From NCBI GenBank assembly GCA_002359025.1, contig DEPZ01000077.1:1-38425 (forward strand): 38,425 nucleotides of DNA, read 5' to 3'. The notes under the pieces are model-generated. The model had not been told where the DNA came from, did no database searches, and saw nothing but the letters and a program-made list of their open reading frames with translations. The stretch comes from Erysipelotrichaceae bacterium UBA3379 (GTDB lineage Bacteria; Bacillota_I; Bacilli_A; Erysipelotrichales; Coprobacillaceae). Positions 32,814-38,425 of the stretch are shown in pieces. The position numbers were made by a program, and so were the translations under genes. Each line of letters begins with the position of its first letter. Within the stretch, counting starts at the first letter, position 1.

Positions 32814-33515
32814 ATGGCAAAAAGATTTCATTTTGATGATGAAGAAGATATAGAAAAAGATGACTATGTAGATAGTCAAGAAGAACTGTTTCAAGAAGAA
32901 GATGACAGTTTAATTGAAGATACTTATCAAGAGGATAATCAATCAATGGTAAAAAAGAAAAAGAAATTTGTTTGGAAATGGTGGCACTATCTCATTATCT
33001 TTTTTGTGGCTTTAGTGATTGCTTTTTCAGTTTATATTTTTATGGCTTCAAATAATGATGGTCCAGTTTATGGAACAAGATGTGATGGGCTTGTTTCTAT
33101 ACCTGTTGATAATATAAAATCAGCAGAAGATACAATGAAGCAAACATACTCTGAAATACAATCTATTGATATGGAAATAGAGTGTCGTGAATTAAGAGTG
33201 GACATTACTTTTAAAGATGGGATGTCAACAAAGAAAGCACAAACAATAGCTGAAAAAGCTGTACAAACATTAGATGAGTTGGTTGGTCAACCTAAGGAAG
33301 ATGGGAAAACTTATAGTCAGTTATTTGGAACAATTAATGGCGAAACACAATATGAAGTCGATGTCTTTATGGTTTCTGAAAATAGTGAAGATTTCCCAAT
33401 GTATGGTATTAAACATACATCTAAAGATGATTTTAGCTATACGCTTGCATCAATAAAAGATAAAGAAAGTTATAACGCTGCAAGAGATACATTAGAAAAA
33501 AATGCAGAAAATTAA
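32814..33515 (+). CDS. Unknown single-pass membrane protein with acidic N-terminus
   Basis: 233 aa, not recognised. Residues 8-42 are strongly acidic (FDDEEDIEKDD, EELFQEEDD), 47-57 basic and Trp-rich (KKKKKFVWKWW), 58-77 a single transmembrane helix, and 80-233 an extracellular domain by the positive-inside rule. The outer part has an alpha/beta look: VYGTRCDGLVSIPVDN, a helix, MEIECRELRVDITFKDG, the helix TKKAQTIAEKAVQTLDELVG, then YEVDVFMVSENSEDFPMYGIKH, and a C-terminal helix. Two cysteines (90 and about 122) could form a disulfide. ATG 32814 chosen over 32802 for spacing to GGTGA. Own promoter and terminator. Confidence 0.75.
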   Translation: MAKRFHFDDEEDIEKDDYVDSQEELFQEEDDSLIEDTYQEDNQSMVKKKKKFVWKWWHYLIIFFVALVIAFSVYIFMASNNDGPVYGTRCDGLVSIPVDNIKSAEDTMKQTYSEIQSIDMEIECRELRVDITFKDGMSTKKAQTIAEKAVQTLDELVGQPKEDGKTYSQLFGTINGETQYEVDVFMVSENSEDFPMYGIKHTSKDDFSYTLASIKDKESYNAARDTLEKNAEN

Positions 33516-33536
33516 ACGAGCTATGCTCGTTTTTTT
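33514..33536 (+). terminator. Terminator after the unknown membrane protein
   Basis: AAACGAGC (33514-33521), loop TAT, GCTCGTTT (33525-33532), T-run to 33536; the SD GGAGG of the next gene starts right after it, so rlmD relies on readthrough or on a hidden promoter. Confidence 0.85.
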
Positions 33537-33545
33537 GGAGGAATT

Positions 33546-34901
33546 ATGAAGAAAAACGAATATATAGAAGCAAAGTGTATTGACTACAGTCATGATGGGC
33601 AAGGTATTTGCAAGATTGATGGTTTTCCTATCTTTGTAAAAAATATGTTGGTTAATGAGATTGGTAAAGTTAAAATCATTAAAGTTTTAAGAAATTATGC
33701 TGTAGGAAGACTAATAGAAGTTATAGAACCAAGTCCATATAGACAAAAACCACGTTGTCCGCTGTTTAAACAATGTGGAGGTTGTCATTTACAACACATG
33801 AATTCTCTAGGACAACAGTTATTTAAAACAAAGCGTGTTCAAGATACTCTAGAGAGAATTGGACATTGTTATATAGAGGTCAAACCATGCGTTATGATGG
33901 AAGAACCATGGTTCTATCGTAATAAAGTACAAGTACCTGTAGGAATGCAAGATGATCATATAGTGACTGGGTTTTATAAACAACATAGTAATGATATTGT
34001 TGCGATGGATACATGTTATATTCAAAATGAAGTATCAAATAAATTAGTGACACGTGTTCGTCAATTGTTAGAAGAAGTGCATGAAGTTCCTTATGACAAA
34101 GTTCATCATACAGGCAATATTAGACATATTCTTGTAAAATATGGATATCATACAGGTCAATTGATGCTTGTTTTGATTACATATCAAAAACAAATGAAAG
34201 GTATTAACTATATTATAGATGTATTAAAAAAAGAATTTACTGATTTAAAAACTATTGTACAAAATATAAATACTGGACATAATAATGTGATCTTAGGTGA
34301 TGAAGTGAATATATTAGATGGTCCTGGCTATATTGATGATGTATTGTTAGGAAATACTTATCGTATTTCATTGAAATCATTTTATCAAATTAATCCAATA
34401 CAAGTTGAACATTTATATCAAAAAGCTATTGAATATGCTGATTTTAAACCAAGTGATGTTGTTATTGATGCATATTGTGGAATAGGAACAATTGCTTTGT
34501 CACTTGCTAAATATGTAGATAAAGTATATGGTGTGGAAATTGTAGAACAAGCTATTCATGATGCAAAAGAAAATGCAATGAGAAATAAAATTGATAATGT
34601 TGAGTTTATATGCCGTGATGCTGGTGAATTTATGATAGAATTTACCAAAAAGAAACAACATATTGATGTTGTTATGGTAGATCCACCTAGAAAAGGATGT
34701 TCACAAGTTTTTCTAGATCAAATGATAACACTCGCTCCTGAAAAAATCATTTATATTGCATGTGATGTTGCAACTCAAGCTAGAGATATTGATTATTTAC
34801 AAAACCATGGTTATCAAGCAATGATTGCTCAACCTGTTGATATGTTCCCACAATCTCATCATATTGAAAATATAGTGAAACTCATAAAAAAAGAAGCGTA
34901 A
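33546..34901 (+). CDS. rlmD: 23S rRNA (uracil-C5)-methyltransferase, RlmD/RlmCD (RumA) type
   Basis: 451 aa SAM-dependent enzyme making m5U in 23S rRNA. N-terminal TRAM domain (residues about 5-60), iron-sulfur cysteines Cys71, Cys77, Cys80 and probably Cys157, SAM loop IDAYCGIGTIALSLAK, VDPPRKGCS motif and catalytic Cys in IYIACDVATQARD. In Bacillota the single enzyme of this kind (YefA/RlmCD) can modify both U747 and U1939, so the symbol is a family label. Convergent with the activase gene; its stop lies in the loop of a hairpin at 34892-34907. Confidence 0.92.
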   Translation: MKKNEYIEAKCIDYSHDGQGICKIDGFPIFVKNMLVNEIGKVKIIKVLRNYAVGRLIEVIEPSPYRQKPRCPLFKQCGGCHLQHMNSLGQQLFKTKRVQDTLERIGHCYIEVKPCVMMEEPWFYRNKVQVPVGMQDDHIVTGFYKQHSNDIVAMDTCYIQNEVSNKLVTRVRQLLEEVHEVPYDKVHHTGNIRHILVKYGYHTGQLMLVLITYQKQMKGINYIIDVLKKEFTDLKTIVQNINTGHNNVILGDEVNILDGPGYIDDVLLGNTYRISLKSFYQINPIQVEHLYQKAIEYADFKPSDVVIDAYCGIGTIALSLAKYVDKVYGVEIVEQAIHDAKENAMRNKIDNVEFICRDAGEFMIEFTKKKQHIDVVMVDPPRKGCSQVFLDQMITLAPEKIIYIACDVATQARDIDYLQNHGYQAMIAQPVDMFPQSHHIENIVKLIKKEA

Positions 34902-34907
34902 GCTTCT
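34886..34907 (-). terminator. Terminator of the activase gene, inside the rlmD end
   Basis: On the minus strand the stem AGAAGC/GCTTCT (34907-34902 with 34897-34892, loop TTAC) is followed by a T-run (34892-34886). The rlmD stop (34899-34901) is in the loop and the activase stop (34908-34906) overlaps the stem. In the plus direction there is no T-run, so it is one-way. Confidence 0.6.
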
Positions 34908-35802
34908 AGAAAAAACAATCTATCCCTTTATCTAGAAAGATTTTTTGATAATCTTTTAAATCATCTGGATAAAGGGCTTTTTTATTTTTATAGATATACT
35001 CTTTATTTAAAAGAGTATATTTTTTTTCACCAAATTGATGAAATGGTAAAAGTTGCACTTTAGAAATTCCCATATTTAAAAATAATTTAACAAAACCTAA
35101 AGCATCATCTAATGAATTATTAAATTCTGGAATAACAGGTATTCTAGGTAATATCTCAATATTATTTTCTTGACACCATTTCAGATTTTTTAAGATAAGT
35201 TCATTGTAAACACCGGTTTTTTGATAATGCTTATTTGTATCATAGTGTTTAACGTCAAAAAGTAATAAATCGAGCTTTTTAGCAAGTTTGTAAAAGAGAC
35301 TTGGTTCAATATATCCCGTTGTTTCAATAGCAACATGAAGCTTATGACGATGTAATTCATCAATTAATTGTTCTAAAAAATGAGGTTGACTCATACCTTC
35401 ACCACCAGATATGGTAATACCGCCACCAGATTCTTCATAAAAGTCAATGTCTTGTAGACATATATCAACGATATCTTGAATACTTTTATATTCACCTTCA
35501 TAGCTCAATGCATCTTGATTACAAAGATCAACACATTGAAGACAGCCTATACATTTGTTTGGATTTATATGAATGAGATTGTTTTGATATGAAATAGCGT
35601 TTTGTGGACATGATTTCGTACAAGATAAACAACGAATACATTTGTCACGATCATACAATATTTCTATTTTATCTAATTGTGATTCGGGATTAGAACACCA
35701 TTGACATTTTAAAGGACACCCTTTTAAAAAGACGGTAGTACGTATACCGGGACCATCGTGAATACTAAATTTTTGAATGTTAAAAATTATACCTTTTTCC
35801 AT
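34906..35802 (-). CDS. Glycyl radical enzyme activase (radical SAM), YbiY/PflE-like
   Basis: 298 aa. Radical SAM cluster CxxxCxxC at Cys29, Cys33 and Cys36 (KGCPLKCQWCSNPES), two inserted ferredoxin-type 4Fe-4S sets (Cys55, 58, 61, 65 and Cys84, 87, 90, 94), then the SAM-binding GGGITISGGEGM. This eight-iron ferredoxin insert marks activases of the dehydratase/decarboxylase-type glycyl radical enzymes, not of pyruvate formate-lyase itself. It abstracts hydrogen from the glycine of its partner, surely the divergent enzyme at 35982. SD AGAGGAG, with promoter TTTACT-17-TATGAT upstream. Confidence 0.93.
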   Translation of the reverse strand: MEKGIIFNIQKFSIHDGPGIRTTVFLKGCPLKCQWCSNPESQLDKIEILYDRDKCIRCLSCTKSCPQNAISYQNNLIHINPNKCIGCLQCVDLCNQDALSYEGEYKSIQDIVDICLQDIDFYEESGGGITISGGEGMSQPHFLEQLIDELHRHKLHVAIETTGYIEPSLFYKLAKKLDLLLFDVKHYDTNKHYQKTGVYNELILKNLKWCQENNIEILPRIPVIPEFNNSLDDALGFVKLFLNMGISKVQLLPFHQFGEKKYTLLNKEYIYKNKKALYPDDLKDYQKIFLDKGIDCFF

Positions 35803-35824
35803 AATTATTCTCCTCTATGTTTTT

Positions 35825-35853
35825 ATCATAACATACAAATATATAAAAGTAAA
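35825..35853 (-). promoter_or_regulatory. Promoter of the activase gene
   Basis: On the minus strand: TTTACT (35853-35848), 17-bp spacer, TATGAT (35830-35825). Confidence 0.75.
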
Positions 35854-35861
35854 CATTATGA

Positions 35862-35873
35862 TTTCATATGAAA
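35862..35873. promoter_or_regulatory. Operator-like palindrome TTTCATATGAAA
   Basis: Perfect 12-bp palindrome eight bases upstream of the activase -35. It has the same TTTC-N4-GAAA form as the site at 35954-35969, suggesting one regulator for the divergent pair. Confidence 0.55.
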
Positions 35874-35901
35874 CTTATTATATAATTATACGCAATATAT
35901 A

Positions 35902-35929
35902 TTGACTTTAAAGAAAAATATGATATTAT
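35902..35929 (+). promoter_or_regulatory. Promoter of the glycyl radical enzyme gene
   Basis: TTGACT (35902-35907), 16-bp spacer, TATTAT (35924-35929). The -10 area is a run of A/T with other possible hexamers within a few bases. Confidence 0.6.
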
Positions 35930-35953
35930 AAAATTAATAATGAAATAAAAATA

Positions 35954-35969
35954 TGTTTCAAACGAAACA
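35954..35969. promoter_or_regulatory. Operator-like dyad TGTTTC-AAAC-GAAACA
   Basis: Six-base perfect arms around four bases, placed between the predicted start of transcription and the SD AGGAGG (35970-35975), a road-block position. Shares TTTC-N4-GAAA with 35862-35873. Confidence 0.6.
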
Positions 35970-35981
35970 AGGAGGAAAATC

Positions 35982-38393
35982 ATGAAAAATAGTGAACACT
36001 TTGGTGATTTAACACCAAGAATGAATGAATTTAGAGAAAAGGTTTTAGATAAAAAACCTTATATCTGTGCACAAAGGGCATTGCTTGCGACAGAGGCATA
36101 CAAAAAATATCAAAACCAACCTGCTGTTATGAAACGTGCTTTGATGTTAAAGAATATTTTAGAAAAAATGTCTATTTATATAGAAGATGAAACTTTGATT
36201 GTCGGCAATCAGGCATCTTCAAATAAAGATGCTCCTATATTTCCTGAATATACAATGAAATTTGTTATTGATGAATTGGATACTTTTGAAAAAAGAGATG
36301 GAGATGTTTTCTATATTACAGAAAAGACAAAAGAAGAATTAAGGTCAATTGCTGATTTTTGGGAAAATAATAATTTAAGAGCGAAAGGGGAAGCTTTACT
36401 TCCTAAAGAAGTGAGTGTGTTTATGGAAACAGGATTCTTTGGAATGGAAGGAAAACTCAATTCTGGAGATGCACATTTGGCTGTAGAATATGAAAAAGTA
36501 TTACAAATTGGTTTAGAGGGTTATAAGCAAAGGGTTGAAGATTTAAAAGAGCATCTTGATTTATGTATACCAGAAAATATTGATAAATATCATTTTTATA
36601 ATGCAGTATTAATTGTGATAGATGCAGTAAAAATATTTGCTCATAGATTTAGTGAACTTGCCAGAGATAAGGCCAGTCATGAAACTGGAAAAAGAAAAGA
36701 GGAGTTATTAGAAATCAGTCGTATTTGTGACAAGGTTCCTTATCACAAGGCAGATACTTTCCATGAAGCTATTCAATCTGTTTGGTTTATTCAATTAATA
36801 TTACAAATTGAATCTAATGGACATTCTCTGTCTTATGGAAGATTTGATCAATATATGTATCCATACTTAAAACATGATTTGGATTTGGAAATTTTAAATG
36901 AAGATCAAGCTGTTGAACTTTTGACAAACTTATGGATAAAAACTTTAACAATTAATAAAGTGAGAAGTCAAGCCCATACCTTCTCAAGTGCTGGGAGTCC
37001 TATGTATCAAAATGTAACCATTGGTGGACAAACCCCAGATAAAAAAGATGCTGTTAATTTATTATCATTCTTAGTTCTTAAATCAGTTGCACAAACAAGA
37101 TTACCACAACCAAACTTGACTGTAAGATATCATGCTGGGCTTAATAAGGAATTTTTAGATGAAGCTATTGAAGTTATGAAACTAGGAACAGGGATGCCGG
37201 CATTTAATAATGATGAAGTCATTATTCCTTCATTCATAGAAAAGGGCGTTAAAGAAGAAGATGCTTATAATTATTCTGCAATTGGTTGTGTAGAAACAGC
37301 AGTACCAGGGAAATGGGGATATAGATGTACTGGCATGAGTTATATGAATTTTCCTAGAATATTATTAATTGCTATGAATAATGGTGTCGATATGACTTCT
37401 GGTAAACGTTTTGTTGATGAATGTGGATATTTTACTGAGATGAAATCATATGAGGAGCTTATGCAAGCGTGGGATAAAGTTGTAAGACAGCTCACAAGAA
37501 TGAGTGTTATTGTAGAAAATGCAATTGATTTGGCTTCTGAAAGAGATGTGCCAGATGTTTTATGTTCTGCCCTTACTGAAGATTGTATTGGAAGAGGAAA
37601 AACGATAAAAGAAGGGGGAGCTGTTTATGATTTTATTTCAGGATTACAAGTAGGTATTGCAAATATGGCAGATAGTCTTGCAGCAATAAAAAAACTTGTT
37701 TTTGAAGAAAAGAAGATAAGTACTCAAGAACTATGGGATGCATTATTAGATGATTTTACAAGTGAAGAAAGTCAAAGAATACAAAAATTATTGATTCAAG
37801 AAGCTCCAAAATATGGAAATGATGATGATTTTGTTGATCAGCTTGTTGTTGATGCATATGCATCTTATATTGATGAAATGAAAAAATATCCAAACACACG
37901 TTATCAAAGAGGACCAATTGGTGGAATTCGTTATGCAGGGACATCATCGATTTCAGCAAATGTTGGACAAGGATTTGGTACAATGGCAACACCTGATGGA
38001 CGTAAGGCTCATACACCATTAGCAGAAGGGTGTTCACCAGCACATGGATGTGACAAGAATGGTCCAACTGCAGTATTTAAATCTGTTTCTAAGTTACCAA
38101 CTCACGAAATTACAGGTGGAGTATTATTAAATCAAAAAGTGACACCACAAATGTTATCAAGCGAAGAAAACAAACAAAAACTAGAAATGTTAATGAAAAC
38201 ATTCTTTAATCGTTTAGAAGGATACCATGTTCAATATAATGTTGTGTCTAAAGACACGCTTATAGATGCACAGCTTCATCCAGAAAAACATAAAGATCTT
38301 ATTGTAAGAGTTGCAGGATATTCAGCATTCTTCAATGTTTTATCTAAAGCAACTCAAGATGATATTATAGGAAGAACAGAACAAACGTTATAA
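35982..38393 (+). CDS. YbiW-type glycyl radical enzyme (candidate 1,5-anhydroglucitol-6-phosphate lyase)
   Basis: 803 aa PFL/glycerol-dehydratase-family enzyme. Active-site Cys436 and Glu438 in IGCVETAVPGKWGYRCTGMS; glycyl radical Gly779 in VRVAGYSAFF. Stretches matching E. coli YbiW (from memory) run the whole length: GNQAS/APIFPEYT, GDAHLAV, QLILQIESNGHS, RFDQYMYP, SAGSPMYQNVTIGGQ, PNLTVRYHAG, GMPAFNNDE, KYGNDDD, GTSSISANV, MATPDGRKAHTPLAEG. YbiW was reported to open 1,5-anhydroglucitol-6-phosphate to 1-deoxyfructose-6-phosphate. The GCVETAVPGKWG loop argues against pyruvate formate-lyase (adjacent Cys-Cys), choline lyase and hydroxyproline dehydratase. An FSA-like start follows 11 bp downstream. 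Confidence 0.88.
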   Translation: MKNSEHFGDLTPRMNEFREKVLDKKPYICAQRALLATEAYKKYQNQPAVMKRALMLKNILEKMSIYIEDETLIVGNQASSNKDAPIFPEYTMKFVIDELDTFEKRDGDVFYITEKTKEELRSIADFWENNNLRAKGEALLPKEVSVFMETGFFGMEGKLNSGDAHLAVEYEKVLQIGLEGYKQRVEDLKEHLDLCIPENIDKYHFYNAVLIVIDAVKIFAHRFSELARDKASHETGKRKEELLEISRICDKVPYHKADTFHEAIQSVWFIQLILQIESNGHSLSYGRFDQYMYPYLKHDLDLEILNEDQAVELLTNLWIKTLTINKVRSQAHTFSSAGSPMYQNVTIGGQTPDKKDAVNLLSFLVLKSVAQTRLPQPNLTVRYHAGLNKEFLDEAIEVMKLGTGMPAFNNDEVIIPSFIEKGVKEEDAYNYSAIGCVETAVPGKWGYRCTGMSYMNFPRILLIAMNNGVDMTSGKRFVDECGYFTEMKSYEELMQAWDKVVRQLTRMSVIVENAIDLASERDVPDVLCSALTEDCIGRGKTIKEGGAVYDFISGLQVGIANMADSLAAIKKLVFEEKKISTQELWDALLDDFTSEESQRIQKLLIQEAPKYGNDDDFVDQLVVDAYASYIDEMKKYPNTRYQRGPIGGIRYAGTSSISANVGQGFGTMATPDGRKAHTPLAEGCSPAHGCDKNGPTAVFKSVSKLPTHEITGGVLLNQKVTPQMLSSEENKQKLEMLMKTFFNRLEGYHVQYNVVSKDTLIDAQLHPEKHKDLIVRVAGYSAFFNVLSKATQDDIIGRTEQTL

Positions 38394-38404
38394 GGAGAGT
38401 CGTT

Positions 38405-38425
38405 ATGGAATTTATTATTGATACA
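38405..38425 (+). CDS. 5' end of a probable fructose-6-phosphate aldolase (FSA/TalC-like) gene
   Basis: Only seven codons are in the window: MEFIIDT. The start is real-looking (AAGGAG seven bases upstream, 11-bp gap from the preceding stop). M-E/K-hydrophobic-hydrophobic-hydrophobic/L-D-T is the N-terminus of FSA and transaldolase-like aldolases (E. coli FsaA begins MELYLDT), and ybiW lies next to fsaA in E. coli. The call therefore rests on a very short match plus context. Confidence 0.55.

Noticed and set aside
35953..35970. A CcpA cre site over TTTCAAACGAAACA
   Set aside because: It keeps AAACG but misses the G near the left end and the C near the right end of the cre consensus; the TTTC-N4-GAAA pair explains it better.
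35982..38393. Calling the glycyl radical enzyme pyruvate formate-lyase, choline trimethylamine-lyase or hydroxyproline dehydratase
   Set aside because: PFL has two adjacent active-site cysteines; here a single Cys436 lies in GCVETAVPGKWG, with full-length resemblance to YbiW and not to CutC or HypD, and the activase has the 8Fe insert.
1..38425. tRNA or rRNA genes, CRISPR repeats, insertion sequences
   Set aside because: No CCA-ended cloverleaf, rRNA-like segment, regularly spaced repeats or transposase motif was seen on either strand.

Overview
The window comes from an AT-rich, low-GC Gram-positive anaerobe. T-box leaders on tRNA-synthetase genes, strong AGGAGG-type Shine-Dalgarno (SD) sites, GatCAB amidotransferase, CcpA, CamS-type lipoprotein and a glycyl radical enzyme all fit Bacillota. 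Protein flavour (GatA and GatB variants, MurC start, small divergent genes) suggests a gut Erysipelotrichia/Coprobacillaceae-type organism, but that placement is inference only. Almost every gene is on the + strand; the two exceptions (at 17.0 kb and 35.3 kb) end convergently against a + strand gene. No rRNA, tRNA, CRISPR array, insertion sequence or prophage gene was seen.

Layout. 1-1612: end of a NitT/TauT-type ABC importer operon (binding lipoprotein, permease). 1671-3275: an ABC-2 type exporter pair behind a consensus promoter embedded in an ACAGTATA operator array. 3276-4119: a long region with few coding signals, holding a promoter, a 35-codon small ORF, a strong terminator and then the T-box leader of hisS. 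4120-8216: hisS, aspS and an M24 (Xaa-Pro) peptidase, overlapping and probably one operon; the leader carries the overlapping specifier GACAC (Asp GAC / His CAC). 8440-11692: murC, DUF948 protein, YtxH protein and ccpA, the same order as the B. subtilis murC-ytxG-ytxH...ccpA region. 11701-13263: a CLC chloride/proton antiporter with a C-terminal TrkA-C domain. 13266-15131: Tyr T-box, tyrS and a small lipoprotein made of a trigger-factor-type PPIase domain. 15178-16938: truB and ribF. 16935-17270 (minus): unknown small protein. 17432-18235: a short-chain dehydrogenase that closely resembles clostridial NADP-dependent 7-alpha-hydroxysteroid dehydrogenase. 18337-24194: oppABCDF oligopeptide importer with paired dyads at its promoter and an attenuator between oppA and oppB. 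24236-32755: pcrA, then ligA-camS-gatC-gatA-gatB. 32814-33515: unknown single-pass membrane protein. 33546-34901: RlmD/RumA-type rRNA methyltransferase. 34906-38425: a glycyl radical enzyme of the E. coli YbiW type, its divergently transcribed activase, and the first seven codons of what looks like a fructose-6-phosphate aldolase (FSA/transaldolase-like) gene.

How the genes work together. Most of the window is housekeeping (translation quality and charging, cell wall, DNA repair/replication, peptide uptake). The metabolic highlights are the YbiW-type module at the right end, which by analogy with E. coli would open 1,5-anhydroglucitol-6-phosphate to 1-deoxyfructose-6-phosphate for cleavage by an FSA aldolase, and the candidate bile-acid dehydrogenase; both point to life in an intestinal tract. 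The best regulatory novelties are the dual GACAC T-box specifier, the TTTC-N4-GAAA operator pair between activase and glycyl radical enzyme, and the unexplained transcript unit at 3369-3855.
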